Origin: an uncultured Robinsoniella sp.
Lineage (GTDB): Bacteria > Bacillota > Clostridia > Lachnospirales > Lachnospiraceae
Assembly: GCA_900540475.1 (NCBI GenBank)
Contig: UQGG01000039.1
Coordinates: 6,766-70,765, forward strand
Direction of reading: 5' to 3'
DNA: 64,000 bases
Positions within the stretch are counted from its first letter, which is position 1. Every line of letters starts with the position of its first letter. This document shows, piece after piece, positions 26,296-34,039 of the stretch. The translations under genes were made by a program, and so were the position numbers. The notes under the pieces are model-generated. The model had not been told where the DNA came from, searched no databases, and saw nothing but the letters and a program-made list of their open reading frames with translations.

Positions 26296-27510
26296 TTAGG
26301 CTTTTTTAATGCCGTTTTTCATTATGTTAAAACAAAAATAAAAGCTTACACCGCCCATAACACCATAAACCGATATGATCATATATACCTGCTGCAAGGT
26401 AAATATTCCGGTCAGCAATGCGTAGACCAGACTAAAACAGATCATCACTACATTTTGTCCCATACCATAAAATGACATTACCGTAGCCCTGCCTTCTTCA
26501 TTGATCCTGTTTTGTAACGCATCCACCAGCAAAATTTCAGAGATTGCCATGGCCATCAGCCCAAGCCCAAGTATGATTAAAGCATACTGATGCCAAAATA
26601 AAGTAAACATAACCAGAAAAATACATGCCAGTCCATTAAACAGAAAGATTTGCTTGACAGAAGTAATCTTCTTCTGTACGATTGGTGCCAGAATATCACC
26701 CAAAGCAATGAACACAAACCTCACCGCCAGAATCACACTGACCCAAATATTGCTGAGCTTAAAATCGTGAACAATAAGGGCATCAAATTCATCCATATAT
26801 TCTCCCAGGCTTACAAATAGCACCAAAAACAAAATAGAAATCAAGGCACCTCTGTTTCCTTTGAGAAAAATCACTGCTTCCTGAAAGGTTTTAAAAAACT
26901 CCTGTGATTCTTCATCCAATCTCTCAGCATAATAGTTTTTCTCTCTGATCTGTAAGACGATTATCACATTGACGAAACATATTATGGCAGATATCAGAGC
27001 AATGCTTTCTATATTGACGAAACTGGCAATGATGCCTCCCGATACAACACCGGTAACCGTACCCATATTGGCAAAAAACCGGGCTTTTCCGTATACCCGG
27101 GCAAAATCTTCTTCATTTCCGTCACACTTCAGATTATCATAGGTCAATCCTTCTTCCGTTCCGGAAATAAATGCGCCCGCAATCGCCCAAAAAACAAATC
27201 CAATGGCAAACATCAGAAATGAATAAGAGAAAAACCATATCGTAAAACATAATCCCTGTAACGCCGCTGCTATAGCAAGCATATTTCTTCTGTTCCATCT
27301 ATCTGCCAAAACCCCTGAGGGAACCTCAAATACTATGGTAAATACACTCCAAAGTGCCAATAAAACAGCGATATCCGTAACGGACATTGCCCTCTGGATA
27401 AATAAAATCGTATAAAAAGCATAGATGGGCATGCATTGACTCATAAATTTGTAGATATATAATAGCTTAACATGAAAAGTATTTATTTTATTTTCCTCCA
27501 ATTTTATCAT
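26296..27510 (-). CDS. MFS transporter
   Basis: 404 residues with about twelve membrane segments. Motif A-like GVLADRWNRRNMLAIAAALQ is clear at residues ~66-85. It resembles small drug/peptide-efflux MFS proteins of Firmicutes; substrate unknown. The ATG at 27510 has no obvious ribosome-binding site, and a GGAGG occurs just inside the coding region, so the true start is uncertain. It lies between the degenerate receiver gene and the BceS-like kinase. Confidence 0.8.
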   Translation of the reverse strand: MIKLEENKINTFHVKLLYIYKFMSQCMPIYAFYTILFIQRAMSVTDIAVLLALWSVFTIVFEVPSGVLADRWNRRNMLAIAAALQGLCFTIWFFSYSFLMFAIGFVFWAIAGAFISGTEEGLTYDNLKCDGNEEDFARVYGKARFFANMGTVTGVVSGGIIASFVNIESIALISAIICFVNVIIVLQIREKNYYAERLDEESQEFFKTFQEAVIFLKGNRGALISILFLVLFVSLGEYMDEFDALIVHDFKLSNIWVSVILAVRFVFIALGDILAPIVQKKITSVKQIFLFNGLACIFLVMFTLFWHQYALIILGLGLMAMAISEILLVDALQNRINEEGRATVMSFYGMGQNVVMICFSLVYALLTGIFTLQQVYMIISVYGVMGGVSFYFCFNIMKNGIKKA

Positions 27511-27625
27511 CTATTATGTACGATATAGATCATAATTGGAGGTCCTCGATTTCTGTGTAACGCTTAACAAGGGGGTCTTATAATTATCATAGTTAGCGTC
27601 TCCTTTCCACTGGTATATTCCCTGG

Positions 27626-28639
27626 TTATTCTGTTTTCAGTTGTTCTCGATACAGATTAATTGCAATCCTGGTTCCCTGACCAACTTTCGATGAAACTCT
27701 AATAGAATGTCCAAGTCTGTCTAAAATCTTCTTACAAAGATATAAACCAATGCCGGTTGATTTCTTACCCATACGCCCGTTGTATCCGGTAAATCCATTT
27801 TCAAAAATACGGGGCAGATCCTCTTCCTGAATGCCAATACCGGTATCTTCGATGATTAAGGTCTCCCGCTCATTTGGATCCATATAAACCGATATTTTAC
27901 CTTCATTTGTGTATTTCAGCGCATTGGACAAGATCTGTTCTATCACAAATACCATCCATTTCTCATCTGTAATCACCGTATCATCCATTTCTTTTAACTC
28001 AAAAGGAATTTTCCGGTAAATAAAGACCGAACTGTCCTGCTTTACCGCCTTCCTTACCAAATCCAGAATTTTGTATTCCTGAAGCTTCAAATCGGATGAC
28101 ATATTTTCCATACGCAGATATTGCAATACCATATCAACATACCGTTCGATTTTAAGCAGCTGCTGCAGCAGGCTCTGGTTTCTGGCATTGTCTTCTACCT
28201 GAATAAGCAGACGCATTGCAGTAATAGGGGTTTTAATCTGATGTGCCCATAAGGTGTAGTAATCCATCATATCTTTTTTACTGCGTTCTTCCTGCTCCTT
28301 TTCCTGAGCGGTATCATGAAACAGTTTTAATAATATTTCCTGGTAATCTGCTTCCTGCAAGCTTCCTGCGGGAGGCAGATCATTGCATTCTACCGTGATT
28401 CTGCTAAAAAGCCCTGCAAGTGCTATGTGCTTGCTTCTATATTTCCAATAGCTGATGGTTGTCATCACAAATCCAACCGCAAAACACAGTAAAAAAGCGT
28501 AGCCATATATTTTAATCGGTATCCCATATAGATAGAAGATCAGCATAAAGATGAAGGAAAATATGAGAACTGCCAACATCTGCATCAGATGATCTTTCAT
28601 ATATCTGCCGATTATTTTATATTCTCTGATTTTATCCAT
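27626..28639 (-). CDS. BceS-type intramembrane-sensing histidine kinase
   Basis: 337 residues. Two N-terminal membrane helices (about residues 15-58) joined by an almost absent extracellular loop, as in BceS-type kinases that sense through their transporter. The phosphoacceptor region is LWAHQIKTPITAMRLLIQ (His near 153). ATPase boxes follow: EQILSNALKYTNEGK (N box), IEDTGIGIQEEDLPRIFENG (G1) and STGIGLYLCKKI (G2). It follows the response regulator directly. Its likely partner transporter is bceAB about 5 kb away. Confidence 0.9.
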   Translation of the reverse strand: MDKIREYKIIGRYMKDHLMQMLAVLIFSFIFMLIFYLYGIPIKIYGYAFLLCFAVGFVMTTISYWKYRSKHIALAGLFSRITVECNDLPPAGSLQEADYQEILLKLFHDTAQEKEQEERSKKDMMDYYTLWAHQIKTPITAMRLLIQVEDNARNQSLLQQLLKIERYVDMVLQYLRMENMSSDLKLQEYKILDLVRKAVKQDSSVFIYRKIPFELKEMDDTVITDEKWMVFVIEQILSNALKYTNEGKISVYMDPNERETLIIEDTGIGIQEEDLPRIFENGFTGYNGRMGKKSTGIGLYLCKKILDRLGHSIRVSSKVGQGTRIAINLYREQLKTE

Positions 28640-29311
28640 TTACACCACCATATATCCTATTCCCTTTTTTGTTGCTATAAACCCTTCCAGTCCAATATCT
28701 TCAAGCTTCTTACGCAGCCTTGTGATATTTACAGTCAGTGTATTATCGTCAATAAAACTGTCACTTTCCCATAAGCGCTCCATAATAGCATCCCGGGACA
28801 CGACCTTCCCTGCATTTTCTAACAGGATCTGCAGGATCTTGAAATCATTTTTTGTCAGATCTGTTTTTTGCTCCCTGTATAATAATGTAGTATCACTCAG
28901 ATTTAAAATGGCACCATTATGTTCTATCACATTTGTCTGACCCTGAAAAGCATATGTTCTCCGCAGCATTGCCTGAACTTTTGCTGCAAGAACGGTTAAG
29001 TCAAAAGGTTTGGTAATGAAATCATCTCCACCCATGTTGATCGCCATTACAATGTTCATGTTATCACTCATAGAAGACAGAAAAATAATCGGAACTTTAG
29101 AGATCTTCCTGATTTCCTGACACCAGTGATATCCATTGAAGAAAGGCAGAGTTATATCCATCAGAACCAGCTGTGGATCAAACGCAATAAAGTTTTCGAT
29201 GACCTTCTCAAAATCTGTGATAACCTCCGTCTCCATCCCCCATGTCCGTAAATACTCTTTCACTGACGAAGCGATAATCATGTCATCTTCCACAATTAAT
29301 ATTTTATACAT
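28640..29311 (-). CDS. OmpR-family response regulator, BceR-type
   Basis: 223 residues: receiver domain with acidic residues VEDD at 8-11, phosphoacceptor in LVLMDITLPFFNGYHW (Asp near 52) and lysine in ITKPF. The C-terminal winged helix ends in LTVNITRLRKKLEDIG and IATKKGIGYMVV. It is the first gene of a two-gene operon with the kinase, separated by no spacer. Probable targets are the repeats upstream of bceA. Confidence 0.92.
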   Translation of the reverse strand: MYKILIVEDDMIIASSVKEYLRTWGMETEVITDFEKVIENFIAFDPQLVLMDITLPFFNGYHWCQEIRKISKVPIIFLSSMSDNMNIVMAINMGGDDFITKPFDLTVLAAKVQAMLRRTYAFQGQTNVIEHNGAILNLSDTTLLYREQKTDLTKNDFKILQILLENAGKVVSRDAIMERLWESDSFIDDNTLTVNITRLRKKLEDIGLEGFIATKKGIGYMVV

Positions 29312-29359
29312 TCTGTCATCCTTTCACTCTTATGCTCTTTTATTAATTTCTGCACTTCC

Positions 29360-29388
29360 ATCATATTATTTTACCACCCATCTGTCAA
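29360..29388 (-). promoter_or_regulatory. Sigma-A-type promoter for the two-component operon
   Basis: Minus strand consensus -35 TTGACA (29383-29388), 17-base spacer, -10 TATGAT (29360-29365), about 50 bases upstream of the regulator start. Confidence 0.75.
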
Positions 29389-29439
29389 GCGCTGCTCATT
29401 CCATCAGATTCGTTTCAGGTGCATTTAAGGCACAAAAAA

Positions 29440-29458
29440 AGAAGGATTCCCACCTTCT
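29440..29458 (-). terminator. Rho-independent terminator of the J-domain operon
   Basis: AGAAGG/CCTTCT stem (29440-29445 and 29453-29458) with a 7-base loop, followed by seven T on the minus strand. It overlaps the stop codon of the 53-codon ORF. Confidence 0.65.
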
Positions 29459-29618
29459 ATTTCTTTCTTGCCGTTTCTTTTACCATATAATTTGTTATAA
29501 TTAAAAAGATATAAACTGTTTGTGACAGGGATGTACCAAATTGGGCTGGTGCAGCATTACCACACCCACTGACTGCATTTGGTGCATTCCTACCGCAAAG
29601 TATCATATGCAGGCACAT
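29457..29618 (-). CDS. Possible small cysteine-containing protein
   Basis: A 53-codon frame missed by length filters (begins MCLHMILCGRNAPNAVSGCG), with a hydrophobic stretch near residues 36-44 and a basic end (KETARKK). It begins 35 bases after the J-domain gene stop, and a terminator overlaps its stop codon, which argues for a real distal cistron. The ribosome-binding site is weak and I know no homolog, so a remnant is equally possible. Confidence 0.3.
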   Translation of the reverse strand: MCLHMILCGRNAPNAVSGCGNAAPAQFGTSLSQTVYIFLIITNYMVKETARKK

Positions 29619-29652
29619 TTTCAGAAACTTTCATAAAGTTGAAATTAATTCA

Positions 29653-30309
29653 TTAACATGGTCTGCAGCAACATCCGCACAGCATATTCATACAGCAAAG
29701 CTGTGTACAACAGCTTGTATCAAAATTCTGGGGCATTCCACCGTAACCGCTGCCCATTGTCTGATACCACTGCCCGCCGGACTCCAACTGTCTCTTAAGC
29801 TGTTGATACTGGAAATTATTTGGTTCCAGAGCAGCTGCCCGGGCTGCAAAATCTTTCGCATTGAGATTATTGCCAATTCCTGCATTAGCAAGTGCACTGA
29901 GATAATACCACTTCGCATTGCGCTGCGAAATGTTATTTAATACGTTCAAAGCTTCCTGAAAGTGTCCGGCATTGATATAATTCGCCGCTGCCTGATATTC
30001 GATTGGCTCACCACTCTCATGCTGACGCTGACCGAATCCACCGCCATAGCCGTCAAAACCCTGTCCCTGCCCATAGCCCTGACTGCTTTGTCCGCCATAA
30101 CCTCCCGTATAACCACCGGTACGTTCCTTCATGATCTGGTCATAAGCCTGCTGTACCTCTTTGAATTTCTCTTCTGCCTGATCCTTGTTTGGATTGTTCA
30201 GATTTGCATCGGGATGATATTTCCTGCTCATTTGCCTATATGCTTTTTTTACCTCATCATCAGATGCTGAAGACGGAATCCCCAGCACCTTATATGGATC
30301 CATTATCAT
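29653..30309 (-). CDS. J-domain (DnaJ-like) protein with cysteine-rich tail
   Basis: 218 residues. An N-terminal J domain (residues ~4-65) with the HPD motif ([12 protein letters not shown]) can stimulate a DnaK partner. A Gly/Tyr/Gln-rich linker (~70-105), a TPR-like helical segment (~110-175), and a striking C-terminus with ten cysteines in the last ~20 residues ([19 protein letters not shown]) follow. The DnaJ zinc-finger domain is absent. It overlaps the DUF5685 gene by 20 bases, so the two are translationally linked. Confidence 0.85.
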   Translation of the reverse strand: MIMDPYKVLGIPSSASDDEVKKAYRQMSRKYHPDANLNNPNKDQAEEKFKEVQQAYDQIMKERTGGYTGGYGGQSSQGYGQGQGFDGYGGGFGQRQHESGEPIEYQAAANYINAGHFQEALNVLNNISQRNAKWYYLSALANAGIGNNLNAKDFAARAAALEPNNFQYQQLKRQLESGGQWYQTMGSGYGGMPQNFDTSCCTQLCCMNMLCGCCCRPC

Positions 30310-31138
30310 TCTTATTTCCTGCTCTTTCCTTCGTTACTTTTTCGTATTTCACCCAAACTCCGGAATACAATATATTTCTTAGTATAGCAACATTTTCTAG
30401 AATTGGCAACCTCTCAAATGCCCTGGAGCATTCTGCCATCATCAGCATCATCATGTCTTTGCACTTATCTGTAAAATCAGAATCTTTCATCATTGGTATC
30501 AGAGGGTTATAATTTCCAGCCTTTTTATCCTTTTCCACATCTTCATATGCATCCATCAGATAAATGAATTTCCCCAGATAAAAGCCCATCTGACCCAGCG
30601 GTTCCTTCCATTCATCTCTTTTATAGATAAACAGTTCTTTTAACACGGTTCCGGTAAGCCCTGCTGCTACATCCAGGTCTTTTTCTTTGCGCGCTTCACA
30701 TTCGTGCATTTTTTTCATATATCTTTGAATTGCCCTGCGCTGCCGGGGATACCTTTCTGCCGTTTCTTTATACTTTTTATGTATCATCCTGGCAAGGGTA
30801 AGTTTGGCAGCATTATGATCGTCAAACCAGTCATCCATTAAGTTATGGTAAGCCAGAAGTACATTCATATCCGCCGCATAATCCAGCATTTCATTTTCCG
30901 CAATCAATTCTTTTTTCGAAGGATGTAATACACACCTTTGCAATTTAAGCTCGTCCTGGGACTCATACAGACTTGATAACAGCAGACCCAGAAAAGTCAT
31001 ATCAAAGGTCAGCAAAACCTTTCCTCTGACTCCATATTGCTTTCCTAACCGCTTACACAGCCCGCAATAGTATGCCCGGTAGGTCTTATAATCCTTTATT
31101 TTAATTTCATCCTGATTAATCGTCACATATCCGAACAT
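30290..31138 (-). CDS. DUF5685 family protein
   Basis: 282 residues, mainly helical. It starts [20 protein letters not shown] followed by [12 protein letters not shown], where the CxxC pair is a hallmark of this Clostridia family. A central acidic stretch ([15 protein letters not shown]) and [20 protein letters not shown] near residue 215 could bind metal or substrate, but no activity is known to me. Its 3' end overlaps the J-domain gene and its 5' neighbour is the zinc-ribbon membrane protein; this trio recurs as one transcription unit here. Confidence 0.8.
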   Translation of the reverse strand: MFGYVTINQDEIKIKDYKTYRAYYCGLCKRLGKQYGVRGKVLLTFDMTFLGLLLSSLYESQDELKLQRCVLHPSKKELIAENEMLDYAADMNVLLAYHNLMDDWFDDHNAAKLTLARMIHKKYKETAERYPRQRRAIQRYMKKMHECEARKEKDLDVAAGLTGTVLKELFIYKRDEWKEPLGQMGFYLGKFIYLMDAYEDVEKDKKAGNYNPLIPMMKDSDFTDKCKDMMMLMMAECSRAFERLPILENVAILRNILYSGVWVKYEKVTKERAGNKNDNGSI

Positions 31139-31160
31139 CGCTCAATCCTCTGCTTTTCTA

Positions 31161-31562
31161 TCAACTCTTCTTTATAAACTGGTCTCCGCATTTGGGACAG
31201 GTAATTGATATCTTTCCTTTGCCCCGGGGAATCCGTATTTTCTGTTTGCATTTGGGACATTTGTAAATATGATAATCTTTACTCTGTTCCAGGCGCTTTT
31301 TCTGTCCGTGGAATAATCCGGTAACCCTGCCTTTTAGCTCCAGAAACTTCTGGTTTTCCGCATAGCGTTTCTGAACATTTTTCGAAAACATTCTCACATA
31401 AATCAAAACCAGCAATATCAACGGAACCCATGAAAACAACCCGCTTCTGATAAAAATTGATAATACCACCAATACAAAAGCCACAATTATCATAAATCTC
31501 GATAATTCATCCGCTCCATACCGTCCCACCATAAACCTCTGAAACTTTTCCTTCACTTCCAA
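31161..31562 (-). CDS. Small membrane protein with C-terminal zinc ribbon
   Basis: 133 residues. Two membrane segments near residues 20-58 (FMIIVAFVLVVLSIFI and SWVPLILLVLIYVRMF), a basic linker, and a zinc-ribbon at the C-terminus with CPKC at ~105 and CPKCGDQF at ~124. It heads the minus-strand unit with DUF5685 and the J-domain protein. It may tether or sense something at the membrane; function unknown. Confidence 0.75.
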   Translation of the reverse strand: MEVKEKFQRFMVGRYGADELSRFMIIVAFVLVVLSIFIRSGLFSWVPLILLVLIYVRMFSKNVQKRYAENQKFLELKGRVTGLFHGQKKRLEQSKDYHIYKCPKCKQKIRIPRGKGKISITCPKCGDQFIKKS

Positions 31563-31696
31563 ATCCTCCTAAATATTATTTCCATCATTAATAGTATTAT
31601 AGGTTGTATGAAAATTTAAATCAATAAAGGATTCATAAAATTTTTGTAAACAGTTTACTTTGTCGATTTATGTATAAATTTAGCAAAATAATTATC

Positions 31697-31725
31697 TTGT
31701 CATAATATGATGAATATGGTAGAAT
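31697..31725 (+). promoter_or_regulatory. Sigma-A-type promoter of the candidate small RNA
   Basis: -35 TTGTCA (31697-31702), 17-base spacer, -10 TAGAAT (31720-31725). Same boxes and spacing as the NCS2 operon promoter at 12412-12440. No protein-coding gene follows within the transcript. Confidence 0.75.
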
Positions 31726-31731
31726 TTCTTT

Positions 31732-31848
31732 GTATTGGTAAAAATCTAGTACGTTTCACAACTCGCGCTCCGCAGGCTTCCCCAAGAACTGCGGGGTACT
31801 CCCAATAAATCAGATACTTATATCCCCGGCATAGCGCCGGGGTTTTTA
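31732..31848 (+). ncRNA. Candidate trans-acting small RNA, about 115 nt
   Basis: Bounded by a promoter and by a 7-bp GC-rich terminator (CCCCGGC at 31824-31830 with GCCGGGG at 31836-31842, then TTTTTA). Inside, an 8-bp hairpin (CTCCGCAG 31768-31775 with CTGCGGGG 31789-31796) presents a 13-nt loop containing CUUCCCC, and UACUCCC follows at 31797-31803. Exposed C-rich motifs of this kind in Firmicutes small RNAs (RsaE/RoxS, LhrC) pair with Shine-Dalgarno sequences. The boundaries are predictions; it does not match 6S, SRP or tmRNA features that I know. Confidence 0.6.
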
Positions 31849-31892
31849 TATTCTGTCTGTTCTAATTTACCTGCCGACATAAAATCAGGTAC

Positions 31893-32183
31893 CTACTCCT
31901 GCTTATTGATCTGCTTTATAATCTGGTTCACATATGTGCTTAAGCCTGCCACCAGTATTCCCTGCACAATGGCAGTAAATAAGCCCAGCGCAATGTCCTG
32001 CCCCGTTATAAACCTGGATGTGGCTATCACCCAAATACCGCATATCACAATTCCAATAAAACCAACCACCAACGGAATGTATTTATCCGGAAGCAAAGTA
32101 CTTTGTTTTAGCCATATACCAATAAAATATAATATAATTGCAACCACAATCAAACCTGGCTTTATATAATCCATAATATCCAT
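31893..32183 (-). CDS. Holin-like small membrane protein
   Basis: 96 residues with three hydrophobic helices (about 8-25, 34-55 and 62-85) and a hydrophilic C-terminus (YVNQIIKQINKQE). The pattern and the segment QGILVAGLSTYVNQ resemble phage holins of the Phage_holin_5_2 kind found in Clostridia. There is no endolysin, tail or other phage gene nearby, so it is either a domesticated holin-like protein or a leftover of a lost prophage. Confidence 0.65.
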   Translation of the reverse strand: MDIMDYIKPGLIVVAIILYFIGIWLKQSTLLPDKYIPLVVGFIGIVICGIWVIATSRFITGQDIALGLFTAIVQGILVAGLSTYVNQIIKQINKQE

Positions 32184-32403
32184 ACTGTCTACCCCCTCTT
32201 TATGATGCTTTATTTATATGCTTCTTTTGTTCCTCATGTGCCGCATGCCTCCTTACTGTATATCTTCATTTCGTATACCTTTTTTCTACCTTTTTACCGT
32301 ATACCCCAAATATGTTTCCAACAGAAATATTGCTAAAATATTTAAACAGCCTCATTGCATGGATCATCTTTACAGACTATACTTGGTACAGGAGGTGTTG
32401 GTT

Positions 32404-32898
32404 ATGGCAAATGAAGACAAAAAAGATTTTAATGCAATGCTAAATGATGCGAAGGATATGCCTAAATTCCAGACGGTGACGGACCCAAAAAGTATAAACA
32501 AATATGGCGGTGACAAAATGTTTTTCGCCCCGCCTGCTGCCTATGACCGTGTAATGAAGACGGTGCCTTTTGGAAGAGTTCTTACCATAGGAAAAATAAG
32601 GGAGTATTTTGCAAAGATGAGCGGTGCGGATTTCACGGAACCAATCACAGCCGGCATCTTTGTATCCATTGCTGCATGGGCAAGTTACCAGAGAAGTGAT
32701 GATGAAACACCCTACTGGAGGACATTAAAGGCGAACGGCGAATTAAATCCCAAATACCCGGGCGGAGTAGAAGCGCAAAAGGATGAACTGGAGAAAGAGG
32801 GACATACGATTATTCAAAAGGGACGAACGAATATAAGATATTTTGTCAAAGATTATGAAGATGTGATGTTTCATTTAGATATTCCTGAAAATTCCTGA
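32404..32898 (+). CDS. MGMT/alkyltransferase-like fold protein lacking the active-site cysteine
   Basis: 164 residues from the ATG at 32404 (AGGAGGTG upstream); the longer frame to 32218 has no support. VPFGRVLTIGKIREYFAKMS matches the helix-turn-helix region of O6-alkylguanine-DNA alkyltransferases. The position of the catalytic PCHR motif reads TPYWRTLKANGEL, with no cysteine, as in alkyltransferase-like (ATL) proteins that bind but do not repair damaged bases. The 3' part (QKDELEKEGHTI) also fits. Monocistronic; function in damage recognition is inferred. Confidence 0.7.
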   Translation: MANEDKKDFNAMLNDAKDMPKFQTVTDPKSINKYGGDKMFFAPPAAYDRVMKTVPFGRVLTIGKIREYFAKMSGADFTEPITAGIFVSIAAWASYQRSDDETPYWRTLKANGELNPKYPGGVEAQKDELEKEGHTIIQKGRTNIRYFVKDYEDVMFHLDIPENS

Positions 32899-32979
32899 CG
32901 CTAATCATTGGTTTAAACGTGTTAAAAACAGTAATATGAATTATGACCGTTACTTCGATTCATGGAGATAATACAAAAA

Positions 32980-33003
32980 AACCCTTGAAATTCAAGGGTT
33001 TTT
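32980..33003 (-). terminator. Terminator of the tRNA-Thr gene
   Basis: AACCCTTGAA/TTCAAGGGTT stem immediately after the tRNA on the minus strand, followed by a run of T (A-run at 32975-32981 on the plus strand). Confidence 0.85.
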
Positions 33004-33006
33004 CAA

Positions 33007-33079
33007 AGCTCCTGGCCGGATTTGAACCGGCGACCTACGCATTACGAATGCGGCGCTCTACCAGCTGAGCCACAGAAGC
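33007..33079 (-). tRNA. tRNA-Thr (anticodon CGT)
   Basis: 73-nt cloverleaf on the minus strand: acceptor GCTTCTG/CAGGAGC, D-arm GCTCAGCTGGTAGAGC, anticodon loop TTCGTAA, T-arm GCCGG-TTCAAAT-CCGGC. Anticodon CGT reads ACG threonine codons. CCA is not encoded. The first anticodon-stem pair (C27-T43) is mismatched. Confidence 0.95.
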
Positions 33080-33081
33080 AT

Positions 33082-33101
33082 GTGGTTGAATTCTCAACCA
33101 C
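33082..33101. repeat. Palindrome in the tRNA-Thr 5' leader
   Basis: GTGGTTGA-ATTC-TCAACCAC, a perfect 8-bp stem, starting 2 bases upstream of the mature tRNA 5' end and between it and the -10 box. It would fold in the precursor next to the RNase P cleavage site. Confidence 0.7.
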
Positions 33102-33112
33102 CGACCTAAATT

Positions 33113-33141
33113 ATTATATACAAATTTTAGGAATTTTGCAA
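33113..33141 (-). promoter_or_regulatory. Promoter of tRNA-Thr
   Basis: Minus strand -35 TTGCAA (33136-33141), 17-base spacer, -10 TATAAT (33113-33118), about 35 bases before the tRNA. Confidence 0.8.
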
Positions 33142-33188
33142 GCTTTTTTTACTATTTCTTCAAATTTTCTTCTATGTTTGTTATCTGG

Positions 33189-33800
33189 TTATATTGTTAA
33201 GAATGGATAAAGAATCAGTCCAAGGAAAGCAACTATTAAAACACCTGCGCAGATGCCGGAAACCACCTTTGTTGCCATGATTTGTTTACCGGTTACCCCT
33301 GGCAGGTTCTTCTTTACATACTGACGATATATAATTGCCATATCGACATATACGAATAGCGCAGCCACTGTACCGGCAGCAGTCGCTGCTAAAAAACTTA
33401 ACCTTTTTCCATTTGGTCCTCCAAATATTTCTAAGGTATATAGCAGCATCCAAAATACCAGGATACCGATACAATAGCTAAATATTATTCCGATCAGATT
33501 TCTGATTCCCACATCTGATTTACCCGGTAATCCGCAATAACAATCATATGCCGCATCCCCCACACAGAATATTGCAGAAGGAAAGAGTATAAGGATCAAC
33601 CATTTTGATGTTTCTACCGGTATTTCACGAAAAACATATAATAGTATCTGAAACACAATGAAAGAACTAAAATATACAAAATAGTTAAACCGGTTTCTTC
33701 TCCGCCAATCCTTTATCTGCCCATCCTCTACAGCATCCATAACTTGAATTTTATCCACCTCTTCTGGATGAACCAAAGCGTTCCAAAGATTATTTTTCAT
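33189..33800 (-). CDS. DUF6773-like integral membrane protein
   Basis: About 203 residues from the ATG at 33800 (GGGGGAGA upstream; open to 33875). Five or so membrane segments: ~43-62, 69-85, 105-130, 140-160 and 180-200. The cytoplasmic N-terminus reads MKNNLWNALVHPEEVDKIQV. It resembles uncharacterised Lachnospiraceae membrane proteins often preceded by a PadR-type regulator, which is not seen here. Function unknown. Confidence 0.6.
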   Translation of the reverse strand: MKNNLWNALVHPEEVDKIQVMDAVEDGQIKDWRRRNRFNYFVYFSSFIVFQILLYVFREIPVETSKWLILILFPSAIFCVGDAAYDCYCGLPGKSDVGIRNLIGIIFSYCIGILVFWMLLYTLEIFGGPNGKRLSFLAATAAGTVAALFVYVDMAIIYRQYVKKNLPGVTGKQIMATKVVSGICAGVLIVAFLGLILYPFLTI

Positions 33801-33979
33801 CTCAATCTCTCCCCCTTGACTTTTCATCAATCCTGCCTGATTTCTTAACCGTGGTAAAGATTTTCCTTCTATCACTGAAAACTTCTATCACTGATTTCTT
33901 CTATCATGAGTATACTGCAATCCGGCTCTGACCGCAATAATATCTGACAAATTCTAACAAAAACCTAACAAAAATAAAA

Positions 33980-34011
33980 ATGCAGCTTACTGTACAAACA
34001 GCAAACTGCAT
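33980..34011 (-). terminator. Terminator of the LCP gene
   Basis: 14-bp stem with two G-U pairs (33980-33993 with 33998-34011) and a TTGT loop, followed on the minus strand by a T-rich run, about 29 bases after the LCP stop. Confidence 0.8.
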
Positions 34012-34039
34012 CATTCCATATCCTGCTTTATTTTGTCTC

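Larger units (their letters stand above)
29312..29652. other. Spacer between the regulator gene and the J-domain operon
   Basis: 341 bases, containing the two-component promoter (29360-29388), a terminator (29440-29458) and a possible 53-residue ORF (29457-29618). Confidence 0.5.
31563..31892. other. Intergenic region holding a candidate small RNA
   Basis: 330 bases between two minus-strand genes. The plus strand carries a good promoter (31697-31725) and a strong terminator (31824-31848) with no ORF between them; see the ncRNA entry. Nothing else was recognised. Confidence 0.6.

Noticed and set aside
31893..32183. Prophage indicated by the holin-like gene
   Set aside because: No integrase, capsid, tail, lysin or attachment repeats around it.
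32218..32403. N-terminal extension of the MGMT-like protein
   Set aside because: The extra 62 codons precede a strong AGGAGGTG site and contain no family sequence; the ATG at 32404 is the likely start.
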